A DNA stretch of 64,000 nt from Candidatus Izemoplasmatales bacterium (GCA_028691315.1 JAQUZN010000002.1:1-64000); one strand, 5' to 3'; counted from the stretch's first letter, positions 34,779 through 44,427 are shown. The notes: a model not told the origin generated them from the sequence alone. Program-made: numbers and translations.

Positions 34779-36383
34779 TTGGATAATAGGGAAAAAGCTT
34801 TAGATGAATTTTTTAAGAAAAATGATGGATCTGTAAAGAAAAAGCCACTTAAAGATACCAATCAAGATGAATCCGAAAAAATAAATTCCTATTTTGAAAC
34901 TGTCTCAAGTCAAAAAACCCTTAAAAAGAGATCTGGTTTAGACAAACTAGTTGATTTCTTTCGAATCACTTCGTTCAAAAATAAGTTTGATGAAAAGAAG
35001 GTCTCTGCTAATTTAAAACAAATAGAAGTTGAAGGGAAAGATAGAACTTCAAATCTATGGAAGAAAATTACTCTTCAGTTTCTAAATTGGTTTAGTTTTG
35101 AAGCTGGTGTTGATATCTTAGATGAAACCAGTGTTTTGTATCGAAGAAACCTTGTCATTAAACATATCATTTATATTACCAATATTGTTTTTATTATATT
35201 CACTTTTATTGGTTCAAAGAGTAACGGGTTTAATATCAACTTAATCGTTGCCTTTGCATTTTCTTTGATTATGTTTTTTACCAATTTGTCGATAAAAAAA
35301 ATCATATTTGAAGAGCCAAGAACCCTTCAAAAACAAATAATGGGAGAATATTTCTCTGGTATATATATTTTAATGATGGCAATGATTGTCTATATAAAAC
35401 TTAAATGGACTTTATCTAGTAGCACAGCAGAAGGATATCTAAGCATTACTCAAGCAGGATACTCCTTAATTTATTTTGCACTTGTCGTGCTTGCACTATA
35501 CCAAGATTCTAAACTTCTTAAAACTGTTTTTAAAATTGCCATTGTATTGATGACAATTATTCATGTAACAGTCTTATATCCAGTTTATTTATATGGAGAT
35601 AATGGTATTTTTTCAGTTTGGACTTATGTCAAAGGGCCAATTTTAACTGATATTGTCTTAAGAACGCTTGTCTTGGCAATTTTTATGATTGCACTTTATT
35701 CCACGGCGAAAATATCCGAAGATATGAATAATAAGCGAAAAGAAGAACTAATAAAACGACGAGCAATGGAAAAAGACTTTAAAGAAGTTGTCAATGATGT
35801 TTTTGATGTTATTGGTGTGTACAAGCATAGAGGTCATGATAATGATGAAGTTAAACAATTAGAAGTAGCACATCGTGTAGCAGAAATCGCCAGTAAACTC
35901 GGAAACTTTTTAGGGTACTCTCCAAAGCTATGCAAAGAAATTTTTGACTTTTCAACGATTCATATCGATAAAAAAGATGTATTATCTTTAACGGATTATG
36001 ATGAAAAAGAAGTTCTTGACGAGCAAGATTTCAAAAAAATCAGAGATAAAACGATTATTGGATCAATCATAATTAAACGTCTCCAACTTGAAAAAAAGGG
36101 TGAAGATATTGTTAGAGCTCATTTTGAAAAAACGGCTGATGCAGATTTTATTAGTGAAATGAATAGCATTCAAAACAATCGCGAATCTCAAGTTATTTTG
36201 CTCGCGGAGATTTATGACATTTTAAGACAAACAAGAAATTACAAGAAAGAAATTAAACATGCAAGAGCAATTGATTTGATTCAGCTTGAGTTTTATCCAT
36301 ATTTTGATCCGCAAATCATTGACAGATTTGTGAAATATAGTGATGATTTTGAATCAATCTATTATAAATTGACACTAGAATAG
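34779..36383 (+). CDS. Multi-pass membrane protein with degenerate HD-GYP-like domain
   Basis: A 534-aa protein. TTG 34779 is preferred: AAAGGAGG lies seven bases upstream, whereas the GTG at 34773 is too close. Layout: charged cytosolic N-terminus (about 115 residues), six or seven helices (about 125-320), then a cytosolic domain of about 200 residues. That domain follows the HD-GYP pattern (HRVAEIASKLGNFLGYSPKLCKEIFDFSTIHIDKKDV, AHFEKTADA, LLAEIYDIL), but the HD pair and the HHE...GYP motif are lost. It may be a binding rather than a hydrolytic domain, for example for a cyclic dinucleotide or as a protein partner. It ends 12 bases before metK. Confidence 0.65.
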   Translation: MDNREKALDEFFKKNDGSVKKKPLKDTNQDESEKINSYFETVSSQKTLKKRSGLDKLVDFFRITSFKNKFDEKKVSANLKQIEVEGKDRTSNLWKKITLQFLNWFSFEAGVDILDETSVLYRRNLVIKHIIYITNIVFIIFTFIGSKSNGFNINLIVAFAFSLIMFFTNLSIKKIIFEEPRTLQKQIMGEYFSGIYILMMAMIVYIKLKWTLSSSTAEGYLSITQAGYSLIYFALVVLALYQDSKLLKTVFKIAIVLMTIIHVTVLYPVYLYGDNGIFSVWTYVKGPILTDIVLRTLVLAIFMIALYSTAKISEDMNNKRKEELIKRRAMEKDFKEVVNDVFDVIGVYKHRGHDNDEVKQLEVAHRVAEIASKLGNFLGYSPKLCKEIFDFSTIHIDKKDVLSLTDYDEKEVLDEQDFKKIRDKTIIGSIIIKRLQLEKKGEDIVRAHFEKTADADFISEMNSIQNNRESQVILLAEIYDILRQTRNYKKEIKHARAIDLIQLEFYPYFDPQIIDRFVKYSDDFESIYYKLTLE

Positions 36384-36395
36384 GAGAACAAGACA

Positions 36396-37550
36396 ATGTA
36401 CCGATTTTTTACATCAGAATCTGTTACTGAAGGCCATCCAGATAAAATTTGTGACCAAATCAGTGATGCAATTTTAGACGCAATATTAGAAAAAGACCCA
36501 AATGCAAGAGTGGCTTGCGAAACGCTTGTTACTACTGGACTTGTATTGGTCGCAGGCGAAATAACAACAGAAATGTATGCTGATATCCAAAAAATTGTTC
36601 GAGATACCGTCAAAGAGATTGGTTATGATCGTGGTAAATATGGTTTTGATTCAGAAAATTTAGCTGTAATGGTGTCAATAAATAACCAATCAACAGATAT
36701 CGCACTTGGCGTGGATGAAACCAACAGTCATGAACAGGGTGCAGGCGATCAAGGAATGATGTTTGGGTATGCTACTTCAGAAACAGATTGTTATATGCCA
36801 ATTTCTCATCTTTATGCAAGCCTGCTTGCGAAAAGACTATCAGAAGTAAGGAAACTTAGGATTGTTGATTATTTAAGACCAGATGGAAAAACCCAAGTTA
36901 CGGCAGAATTCAATGATGATGGTACATTTAAACGTTTTGACAAAATTTTGATTTCCTCTCAACACTCGCCGAAAGTATCACAAGAGACAATCAGGAAAGA
37001 TATCATAAAACATGTGATTGAACCAATAATTCCTTCAAATATGATAGATTGTCATACAGAAATCTTAGTAAATCCTACAGGTAGATTTGTGATTGGCGGA
37101 CCTGCAGGTGATTCAGGATTAACTGGCAGAAAAATCATTGTTGACACATATGGAGGAAAAGCTCATCATGGTGGTGGTGCTTTTTCTGGAAAAGATCCAT
37201 CAAAAGTTGACAGAAGTGCCGCTTATGCATTAAGATATGTCGCAAAGAATATTGTCGCAAGTGGACTTGCGAAGGAAATAGAAGTTCAAGTATCATATGC
37301 AATCGGTATTTCTAAACCAACAAGCATTGGTGTAAATACTTTTGGAACTGGGATTATATCAGATGATCAACTTGTAGAAATTATCAAAAAGCATTTTGAT
37401 CTTCGACCTCGTGCAATTATTGATGCATTCCAACTAAAACGTCCAATTTACAAACAAGTTGCTGCATATGGACACTTTGGTCGAGACGATTTAGATTTGC
37501 CTTGGGAAAAATTAGATAAAGTAGAATTGTTAAGCCAATATAAGAAATAG
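36396..37550 (+). CDS. metK: S-adenosylmethionine synthetase
   Basis: A 384-aa enzyme making SAM from methionine and [23 protein letters not shown], the flexible loop, [12 protein letters not shown], and [20 protein letters not shown] are all conserved, covering the methionine and ATP/phosphate sites. The start follows AGGAGAACAAGACA. No S-box (SAM riboswitch) is present upstream; the gene follows the membrane protein closely and is probably co-transcribed with it. Confidence 0.97.
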   Translation: MYRFFTSESVTEGHPDKICDQISDAILDAILEKDPNARVACETLVTTGLVLVAGEITTEMYADIQKIVRDTVKEIGYDRGKYGFDSENLAVMVSINNQSTDIALGVDETNSHEQGAGDQGMMFGYATSETDCYMPISHLYASLLAKRLSEVRKLRIVDYLRPDGKTQVTAEFNDDGTFKRFDKILISSQHSPKVSQETIRKDIIKHVIEPIIPSNMIDCHTEILVNPTGRFVIGGPAGDSGLTGRKIIVDTYGGKAHHGGGAFSGKDPSKVDRSAAYALRYVAKNIVASGLAKEIEVQVSYAIGISKPTSIGVNTFGTGIISDDQLVEIIKKHFDLRPRAIIDAFQLKRPIYKQVAAYGHFGRDDLDLPWEKLDKVELLSQYKK

Positions 37551-37559
37551 GGTGAAATT

Positions 37560-38030
37560 ATGTTAATAATCGACTGGAAATCTGTATTAGAAATATCATT
37601 TTTAGTTATATTTATACTTGCAGTAATCATTGTCTCATCCTTTTTCATCATGAGGTCATTACATGCTTCTTATAAAGAAGTTTATAAGTATCAGTCAAAA
37701 TTTGATATTGAGCTAAGAAAGTCATTAAATCTTCTATCTAAAGTTACTGAAGATGATCAAATTGAAACGTATATAAATTTGAATATCAAGGAATTATCAA
37801 GTGCAGAAAAGAAAAAGATTATTCAATTAGTTGATGGTCTTTATAGACAAATAGATATCACTTTAGTAGAAAACGTCTACTTAGTGGAAACTTATGAAAA
37901 CCTACAAGAAGTAAGAAGAACTAGAGATAGTTTGGCACTTATTTTCAATCAGAAAATATTAATGTTCCCGTTTAATCTAGCTGCGAAAATTGTAAAACTA
38001 GAAAAATGGGATATTTATACTGAAAAATAA
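37560..38030 (+). CDS. Hypothetical single-helix membrane protein
   Basis: A 156-aa protein with an N-terminal membrane helix (about residues 10-32, ISFLVIFILAVIIVSSFFI) and a charged, mostly helical cytosolic region with coiled-coil character (KYQSKFDIELRKSLNLLSKV). No family recognised. It begins nine bases after metK with GGGTGAAAT and ends at a terminator, so it is the last gene of that unit. Confidence 0.6.
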   Translation: MLIIDWKSVLEISFLVIFILAVIIVSSFFIMRSLHASYKEVYKYQSKFDIELRKSLNLLSKVTEDDQIETYINLNIKELSSAEKKKIIQLVDGLYRQIDITLVENVYLVETYENLQEVRRTRDSLALIFNQKILMFPFNLAAKIVKLEKWDIYTEK

Positions 38031-38035
38031 TAAAA

Positions 38036-38070
38036 ATAAGAATTCGGTGGAAGCCGAATTCTTTTAATTT
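38036..38070. terminator. Terminator, probably bidirectional, between the metK unit and ytqA
   Basis: AAGAATTCGG and CCGAATTCTT pair around TGGAAG, followed by TTAATTTT on the plus side and ATTTTTATTATTTTT on the minus side. Confidence 0.85.
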
Positions 38071-38083
38071 TAGCATTCAAATA

Positions 38084-39013
38084 TTAGTTATAATGATACC
38101 CTTGATACGTATTTCTTTTTCGCAAAATTTTATCAATTTCGTTTGTTACTACGAATTTCTTCAAACTCCAAAGAGGCTCAATTAAGTCTTCTTTCATGGC
38201 ATCTCCAGTTAAGCGATGCAAGACAATGTCCGTTCTTAGATGTTCTATTTGCTCAGCAACTAGCTCAGTGTATTCAGAAAGGGTTAATATTGGATAAGGA
38301 TGTTCTAGATAGTATCTTTCAAGTGGAGTGTTTTTTATTATGTAAAGCATGTGAATCTTTAAACCTTGTATATCCTGTTTATTTACAAAATTCAAAGTGT
38401 CCATCATCATTTCTTTGGATTCCCCTGGTAGTCCATTGATTATATGGCAAACCACATGGATGTTTTTTTTTCTTAGTTTCAAAACTGCCTCTTCAAAATC
38501 TTTGAGTGTGTGGCCTCTATTAATCAATTTTGCAGTAGACTCATGAATTGTTTGGAGTCCAATCTCGATTGTTAAGAATGTTCTTAGATTCAAATCCGCC
38601 AAATATTCAATAATTTCGTCGTTAAGACAATCTGGTCTTGTCGCAATACTTAAACCAATAATGTTCTCATTCAAAGTTAAAGCTTCTTCAAATAAAGACT
38701 TTAATTTGCTCAAAGGACCATATGTGTTTGTATTTGCTTGAAAATAGGCAATATATTTTCCGCTTTTCCATTTTTTTTGCATCATTTTAAGCACTTCTTC
38801 AAACTGTTTTTTTAATGGTAGTAACTTATTGCCACCAAATTCGGCACTTCCCGATTCTGAACAATATATGCAGCCATCTTTTGATAGTGTACCATCTCTG
38901 TTTGGACAAGTAAAGTCACCATTTAGTGATATTTTGTACACTTTATCATGGAATTTTTCTAAATAGAAATCATTTACCGTATAATACGGCCTTTCCTTAC
39001 CCACAAAAATCAT
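38084..39013 (-). CDS. Radical SAM protein, TIGR01212 family (YtqA-like)
   Basis: A 309-aa radical SAM enzyme. The cluster cysteines are in the family-specific spacing FTCPNRDGTLSKDGCIYC. YFQANTNTYGPL, IGLSIATRPDCL, and EIGLQTIHESTAKLINRGH complete the barrel. ATG 39013 follows AAGGTGAG; the GTG three codons upstream lies inside that site. A TTGAGA-17-TATGAT promoter is seen on the minus strand near 39050. Reaction unknown; the family is widespread in Firmicutes. Confidence 0.88.
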   Translation of the reverse strand: MIFVGKERPYYTVNDFYLEKFHDKVYKISLNGDFTCPNRDGTLSKDGCIYCSESGSAEFGGNKLLPLKKQFEEVLKMMQKKWKSGKYIAYFQANTNTYGPLSKLKSLFEEALTLNENIIGLSIATRPDCLNDEIIEYLADLNLRTFLTIEIGLQTIHESTAKLINRGHTLKDFEEAVLKLRKKNIHVVCHIINGLPGESKEMMMDTLNFVNKQDIQGLKIHMLYIIKNTPLERYYLEHPYPILTLSEYTELVAEQIEHLRTDIVLHRLTGDAMKEDLIEPLWSLKKFVVTNEIDKILRKRNTYQGYHYN

Positions 39014-39107
39014 ATTTCTCACCTTGGTTTATTATATCATAATTTGGTATTTCTTGTTTCTCAAAAACTAGTTGTTTGTGATATAATATACATGGTTGGT
39101 GATATAT

Positions 39108-39938
39108 ATGTATACAGTGATGAAAGATAGTTTGTTTGAACCTAAAAAAATTCCAAATCATCGCAATAAATCTATATGGTTTCTTGCGTTTTATTTTCTT
39201 GTGCTTTCCTCTGTTATGTCGATTGGATCCATTATTTATTTAGTAAGATACGCTGATAATTCGGTTATTACCTCTGAATCAACAGGCTGCGTAATCGCTA
39301 ATAGTTCTGTAGAATGCTCTGGGACATCTCATAATGCTTCAACTTTATATACTATATATGATAATTCTCTCTATTTTCTCAGCGAGACAGAATCGGTTGA
39401 TTCAATTGTGGGAATTGAAAAAGTAGCATACATCTTTCAAGGATCAGATATACTAATCTACGCAAATAGCAAAATAATCATTCAGACAAATATTTCATCT
39501 GTTATCAATCAGTATGGGAACTTTGATGAAATGATACAAGGATTTCAAACAACTTTTTTAGTATCGTTAATTTTCTTTAATATCCTTGTCAATTTTATTA
39601 CCTTGTTATTATTTTCTCTAATATCAATGATTACATTCCTTGATATTAAAAAATTCATTCCTTTCAAGAAACTATATATCATGGTTGCATTTTCAATGAC
39701 ACCAATTGCTATTTTAATGACTTTCAGTGGATTAGTCCAAATTGGACAGTTTATCTTTATTTTGTTATTACTTATTGGATATCGTTCTTTATTTGTTTTG
39801 CGAAAAGAATTAGCTATCGAGGTTTATCAAAACATTATGCGTTCACCAGTTTCAAAAGGACCAGATTCTGAAGAACTATTAGACATCAAAGAAAATGAAG
39901 AATCTGAGGATCAAAAAGAAGAGACGGATAAAGATTAG
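39108..39938 (+). CDS. DUF1189-like membrane protein
   Basis: A 276-aa protein. The N-terminus (KDSLFEPKKIPNHRNKSIWFLAFYFLV) resembles DUF1189, with one helix at about 25-48, an extracellular stretch of about 100 residues containing two cysteines, then four helices clustered at about 145-245 and an acidic tail. ATG 39108 is chosen because a GGTTGGTGAT site precedes it; upstream TTG and GTG codons fall in that site. Function unknown. Confidence 0.6.
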   Translation: MYTVMKDSLFEPKKIPNHRNKSIWFLAFYFLVLSSVMSIGSIIYLVRYADNSVITSESTGCVIANSSVECSGTSHNASTLYTIYDNSLYFLSETESVDSIVGIEKVAYIFQGSDILIYANSKIIIQTNISSVINQYGNFDEMIQGFQTTFLVSLIFFNILVNFITLLLFSLISMITFLDIKKFIPFKKLYIMVAFSMTPIAILMTFSGLVQIGQFIFILLLLIGYRSLFVLRKELAIEVYQNIMRSPVSKGPDSEELLDIKENEESEDQKEETDKD

Positions 39939-39950
39939 TTTATTTTGTTC

Positions 39951-39979
39951 TTGAATTTTATGTGTACTTATGATAAGAT
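39951..39979 (+). promoter_or_regulatory. Promoter of the leuS T-box transcript
   Basis: TTGAAT (39951-39956), 17 bases, TAAGAT (39974-39979). Confidence 0.65.
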
Positions 39980-39987
39980 ATCTTTAA

Positions 39988-40203
39988 ATGCAAAGAACTA
40001 GAAATAGTACTGAAATCTTCCTTCAAAAAGAGACCTAGGGTTTGGTGAAACCTAGGATGGAATTTCACGAATTAGTCTAGTGAGCAAGTGAAACGCAACA
40101 CGTGAGTTTCATTCGTTTTCCGCGTTAAGGAATGAAGTGCTAGCATTGCTAGAACAAAGGTGGTACCGCGATTAAATCGTCCTTTATTTAGGGCGTTTTT
40201 TTT
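39988..40203 (+). promoter_or_regulatory. T-box riboswitch (leucine) controlling leuS
   Basis: The T-box sequence AAAGGTGGTACCGCG (40156-40170) is unmistakable. Stem I has an AGTA bulge on the 5' side (near 40007) and GAA followed by the specifier TTA (40072-40074) and a purine on the 3' side. The bulge TGGT fits a tRNA ending ACCA. Both match tRNA-Leu(UAA) at 27101. Antiterminator: AAAGG (40156-40160) with CCTTT (40181-40185), and CGAT with ATCG inside. Uncharged tRNA-Leu should therefore switch leuS on. Confidence 0.93.
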
Positions 40204-40204
40204 A
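40178..40204 (+). terminator. T-box regulated terminator before leuS
   Basis: CGTCCT and AGGGCG pair (one G-U) around TTATTT, followed by eight T. The left arm overlaps the antiterminator, making the two folds exclusive. Confidence 0.9.
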
Positions 40205-40224
40205 TTTTTTAAGGAGGAATTACG

Positions 40225-42645
40225 ATGAGTGCATTTGTGCCTAGTTTTGATCACTTAGTCATTGAACCTAAATGGCAAAATAAGTGGTATGAATCAAAAG
40301 TGTTTCAAGCTAAGGATTTTGATGATTTACCTAAGTATTACAATTTAGTTGAATATCCTTATCCTAGTGGACATGGTATGCATGTAGGACATATTCGTGC
40401 ATATGCTTCCTTGGAAGTCATCTCTAGGAAGAGAAGAATGGAAGGATATAATGTCTTATTCCCCATTGGTTTTGATGCTTTTGGGCTTCCTACAGAAAAC
40501 TTTGCCATCAAAAATCAAATCCATCCTCGAATTGTGACAGATGGAAATATTGAGTTATATATTAGGCAATTAAAAACTGCTGGTTTTTCCTTTGATTTTG
40601 ATCGCCTTATTGACACAACAGATGAAGAATATTATAAATGGACACAATGGATTTTTTTGAAAATGTATGAACATGGGTTAGTTTATAAAAGTAAAACATA
40701 TGTCAACTTTTGTCCGGATTGTAAGGTCGTTCTATCGAATGAAGAATCTCAAGGGGGAGAATGTGATCGTTGTGGAACACATGTTACTCAATTGGAAAAA
40801 GATGTTTGGTTCCTCAGAATAACTGAGTATGCGGATAAACTGCTTGATGGGCTTGATGTTTTAGAATCAAACAATCGAATCCGTACTGAACAAGAAAAGT
40901 GGATTGGAAGGTCAAAAGGTGCTTTCATCCAGTTTCAAATTGAAGGAAGTTCGGAGTTTTTAAAGGTTTTCACGACAAGACCAGATACAATTTATGGGAC
41001 TACTTTTATGGTTATTTCACCAGAACATCCAATACTAGAAACACTCCATGATCAAATCAAGAATCATCAAGAAATTCATGAGTATCAAGATAAAGCTAAA
41101 TTAAAATCCGAGTTTGAAAGAACACAGTTACTCAAAGATAAAACTGGAGTTCGAATTGAAGGGATTCATGCGATAAATCCACTAAATAACAAGCAAATTC
41201 CGGTCTTTATTTCGGACTATGTTATGATTACCTATGGAACAGGCGCTATAATGGCTGTTCCTGCACATGATGAAAGAGATTATGAGTTCGCTAAAAAATT
41301 TGATTTAGATATTATCGAAGTTATCGCTGGAGGAGATATCTCTCTTTCTCCTTACACATCGACAGAAACAGGAACTCTAGTGAACAGCGAGATTCTGAAT
41401 GGTTTGTCTGTTGATGAAGCTAAAAAGAAAATAATTGATTATTTAGTGAAACATAATATTGGTATGGAAACAAAGACTTATAAAATGAAAGACTGGGCAT
41501 TCAACAGACAACGATATTGGGGTGAACCGATTCCTATCGTTTATTGTGACGATTGTGGTACTGTTCCTGTTCCATACAAAGATTTACCTGTTAAGCTTCC
41601 TATGGTAGAAGCATTTCTGCCTACGGATACTGGAGAGTCTCCGCTAGCAAACATTCCAGAATTTGTCAATACAACCTGTCCAATTTGTGGGAAAAAAGCT
41701 CGAAGAGAAACGGACACCATGCCACAATGGGCTGGATCTAGCTGGTACTTTTTAAGATATCTTGATCCGCTCAATAAAGACGAGTTTTGCTCGAAAGAAA
41801 AGCAGAAGTATTGGGGTCAAGTTGATTGGTACAATGGTGGTATGGAGCATGTAACAAGACATTTAATTTACTCACGTTTTTGGAATCATTTTTTGTATGA
41901 TATTGGAGAAGTATTATATCCAGAACCATACTTGAAAAGAACTGCTCAAGGGCTAATTCTTGGTAGTGATGGCGAAAAAATGTCTAAGTCAAAAGGAAAT
42001 GTGATTAACCCTCTTGATATCATCAATGAGTATGGTGCTGATACGTTAAGATTATATACACTCTTTATAGGTGATTATGAAATGCCAACTCCATGGAACG
42101 AAAATGGAGTGAAGGGCTGCAGAAGATTTCTAGATAAAGTATGGCGTCTCTTTGAAAAAGTGAATGATGAACAAAAACATTCTTTATCAACTGAATCATT
42201 AGTTCATAAAACCATAAAAATGGTCAGCGAAGATTATGAAAATATGAAGTTTAATACAGCAATTGCTAAACTTATGACATTGTCTAATGAACTCACAAGT
42301 CTTGATCAAGTTACAAGCAAAGATTATGAGACACTTCTTATACTATTAAATCCAGTTGCACCACATATTTCAGAAGAACTTTGGGAGATGTTAGGACATA
42401 AGGAAGGCTTAGTTTTCGAAAAATGGCCAACATATAATGAAACTTTGTTAGTTGAAAAAGAAATCGAAATTGTAATTAGCATAAATGGGAAAATCCGAGA
42501 TAAAATGACAATGCCAGTAGATACAGATGTTAAAGTGATTGAACAAAAAGCATTGAATCTGCCAAGAATCATTGAATTAATTGGTGATTCATCAATTAAA
42601 AAAATAATTGTTATTCCGAATAAACTTGTTAATATTGTAATTTAA
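40225..42645 (+). CDS. leuS: Leucyl-tRNA synthetase
   Basis: An 806-aa class I synthetase. HIGH-type motif in PYPSGHGMHVGHIRAY, the editing CP1 domain (about 220-400, TTRPDTIYGTTF and the conserved GTGAIMAVPAHDERD), a zinc-type CPDC...CDRCG insert and the KMSKS loop (GEKMSKSKGNV). C-terminal anticodon and leucine-specific domains are present. The start follows TAAGGAGGAATT. Expression is under the T-box directly upstream. Confidence 0.98.
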   Translation: MSAFVPSFDHLVIEPKWQNKWYESKVFQAKDFDDLPKYYNLVEYPYPSGHGMHVGHIRAYASLEVISRKRRMEGYNVLFPIGFDAFGLPTENFAIKNQIHPRIVTDGNIELYIRQLKTAGFSFDFDRLIDTTDEEYYKWTQWIFLKMYEHGLVYKSKTYVNFCPDCKVVLSNEESQGGECDRCGTHVTQLEKDVWFLRITEYADKLLDGLDVLESNNRIRTEQEKWIGRSKGAFIQFQIEGSSEFLKVFTTRPDTIYGTTFMVISPEHPILETLHDQIKNHQEIHEYQDKAKLKSEFERTQLLKDKTGVRIEGIHAINPLNNKQIPVFISDYVMITYGTGAIMAVPAHDERDYEFAKKFDLDIIEVIAGGDISLSPYTSTETGTLVNSEILNGLSVDEAKKKIIDYLVKHNIGMETKTYKMKDWAFNRQRYWGEPIPIVYCDDCGTVPVPYKDLPVKLPMVEAFLPTDTGESPLANIPEFVNTTCPICGKKARRETDTMPQWAGSSWYFLRYLDPLNKDEFCSKEKQKYWGQVDWYNGGMEHVTRHLIYSRFWNHFLYDIGEVLYPEPYLKRTAQGLILGSDGEKMSKSKGNVINPLDIINEYGADTLRLYTLFIGDYEMPTPWNENGVKGCRRFLDKVWRLFEKVNDEQKHSLSTESLVHKTIKMVSEDYENMKFNTAIAKLMTLSNELTSLDQVTSKDYETLLILLNPVAPHISEELWEMLGHKEGLVFEKWPTYNETLLVEKEIEIVISINGKIRDKMTMPVDTDVKVIEQKALNLPRIIELIGDSSIKKIIVIPNKLVNIVI

Positions 42646-42651
42646 AGAAAT

Positions 42652-42690
42652 ACACCTACATGGTCGTAAGATTATGTAGGTGATTTTTTT
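42652..42690 (+). terminator. Terminator of leuS whose 3' arm holds the comFA ribosome site
   Basis: CACCTACAT (42653-42661) and ATGTAGGTG (42674-42682) pair, followed by seven T. TAGGTGA (42677-42683), the only ribosome site for comFA, lies in the 3' arm, and the comFA ATG immediately follows the T-run. Confidence 0.85.
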
Positions 42691-43947
42691 ATGAAAGAGA
42701 CTAATTATCCAACTAACAAACCAACTGAGATCAAAGTACACGCAATTCATGATGGTATCTGTGAACGATGTTTGTCAACAGATGTAAATCATCTACTAGA
42801 TAGCTATGGAGAAGTGTATTGTACAAGTTGTGAACATTACGGAAGATTATATGAATTTAATTATCTTTATAGACACAACCGGACTGTAAAGCCAACAATT
42901 CATATGCTCAGGTTTTCATTTGAACTTTCCGAAGCTCAAAAAAGAGGAAGCAACTTTTTTTTACAGTGCATTGATGAAAATAAAAATGGGTTTTTAGAGG
43001 CCGTATGTGGCGCAGGAAAAACTGAAATGTTATATGAAGGAATATTAAAATTATTAAATTCACAAATGCGGATTTGTTTAGCTATACCAAGAAAACAAGT
43101 GGTAATTGAACTTTCGAATAGACTTCAAGGTGTTTTTCCAAGTACGATTATCAAGCCATTGTATGATGAATTGAAAGATGATCAAAATGCCCATATCATT
43201 ATCTCAACGATACACCAACTTATTCATTACTACCACGAATTTGATGCTATTATCTTAGACGAAGTAGATGCATTTCCATTAGAAGGCAATCCTTTTTTAG
43301 AACAACTCATTTATAAAGCAATCAAAAGGGATGCACTCATATTCATGATGAGCGCAACGATATCTAAAAACAGACAAATAGATATAAAGAAAATGAACAT
43401 GAACACATGTCTGATTGCATCAAGGTTTCATGAACAGCCTTTAGATATCCCACAAACACTTCATATTCTAAATATGACAAGAGATTTATATCTTGGAAAA
43501 ATAAACAATAAAATAATAAAAACATTGCGATTATGGCGCCTACAAGAACATTTCGTTTTTATCTATGTTCCAACTATTAAAATTGGTACTCTAATCTACG
43601 AAATATTAAAGACTGTACTTAATAACGTATGTTTTCTCTCTTCGAAAACAAGGTTTAAAAATGTAATATTATCAGATTTTTCAAAAAAACGAGTTGACTA
43701 TTTAATTACAACATCGATTTTAGAAAGAGGAGTAACCTATCCTAATCTCAATGTAATGGTTTTGTTTGCGGATCACTTGATATATTCAAAAGAGATGCTG
43801 ATTCAGATATCTGGACGGGTTGGCAGAAAAAAATCACATCCACATGGTGAAATCCTATTTGTGTCAGAATACTTATCTAAAGAAATGACCAATGCAATAT
43901 TATCTATTAAATCAATGAATCTTCTCCATCAACAATCTGTCCAATGA
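42691..43947 (+). CDS. comFA: ComFA-like DNA-uptake helicase
   Basis: A 418-aa ATPase that drives DNA import through the competence channel. The N-terminal four-cysteine zinc finger (CERCLSTDVNHL...CTSCEHYG) is the ComFA hallmark. Then Walker A EAVCGAGKTEM, DEVD box ILDEVDAFP, SATISK, and motif VI SGRVGRKKSHPHG. Its start abuts a terminator T-run and its ribosome site is inside the terminator stem. It overlaps a comFC-like gene by four bases. With the ComK-like gene at 4944 it hints at natural competence. Confidence 0.88.
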   Translation: MKETNYPTNKPTEIKVHAIHDGICERCLSTDVNHLLDSYGEVYCTSCEHYGRLYEFNYLYRHNRTVKPTIHMLRFSFELSEAQKRGSNFFLQCIDENKNGFLEAVCGAGKTEMLYEGILKLLNSQMRICLAIPRKQVVIELSNRLQGVFPSTIIKPLYDELKDDQNAHIIISTIHQLIHYYHEFDAIILDEVDAFPLEGNPFLEQLIYKAIKRDALIFMMSATISKNRQIDIKKMNMNTCLIASRFHEQPLDIPQTLHILNMTRDLYLGKINNKIIKTLRLWRLQEHFVFIYVPTIKIGTLIYEILKTVLNNVCFLSSKTRFKNVILSDFSKKRVDYLITTSILERGVTYPNLNVMVLFADHLIYSKEMLIQISGRVGRKKSHPHGEILFVSEYLSKEMTNAILSIKSMNLLHQQSVQ

Positions 43948-44336
43948 AATGTATCATATGTGGTAATTTATTTCCAAGTGAAACTTCTTTTTGTTCGTTA
44001 TTTTCTTTCGAGAGGTATTGTGCAAAATGCAAAGTAATACTAGCACAAAAAAGCACGTTTGAATCTATTCCCTTCGATAATGGATTACTTGATTATGTTA
44101 GTATTTATGGTCAACAATTTATTTCATTGGAAAAAGAAATCTATTTTTTTCAAGGATATGAAGAAACTCTTAAATTGGCGATTTTCGGTCCATACAAATA
44201 TGATGTTATATTATTCATAGATCAAATTGAGTATAATTTATTCTCAAATTGGTTTGAATATGTAAAGAAATTTGGACGGATACTTTTGATGTCACTAACA
44301 TATTTTGATTTCAGTTCGTATATGATGATATTTTGA
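43944..44336 (+). CDS. Shortened ComFC-like protein
   Basis: A 130-aa protein at the usual comFC place, coupled to comFA by an ATGA overlap. The N-terminal zinc-finger pairs CIICG and CAKCK match ComFC, followed by LLDYVSIYG and GYEETLKLAIFGPYKYDV, which correspond to the start of the family core (YEG...LK..KFKGD). The phosphoribosyltransferase part with its PRPP-binding loop is missing. No continuation is obvious in other frames in the 90 bases before hpf. It is either a truncated remnant or a degenerate form. Confidence 0.65.
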   Translation: MKCIICGNLFPSETSFCSLFSFERYCAKCKVILAQKSTFESIPFDNGLLDYVSIYGQQFISLEKEIYFFQGYEETLKLAIFGPYKYDVILFIDQIEYNLFSNWFEYVKKFGRILLMSLTYFDFSSYMMIF

Positions 44337-44363
44337 TTTTTTTGTAAAAAAAGAGTCATCCAG

Positions 44364-44392
44364 TTTACTTCATAAAATATTGGTGCTATAAT
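44364..44392 (+). promoter_or_regulatory. Promoter of hpf
   Basis: TTTACT (44364-44369), 17 bases, TATAAT (44387-44392). Confidence 0.75.
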
Positions 44393-44427
44393 GAAATTGG
44401 CTTTTAAAACAAAAAGGAGTGATTTAA

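Noticed and set aside
36384-36395. SAM riboswitch before metK
   Set aside because: Only 12 bases separate metK from the gene before it and no S-box sequence is present.
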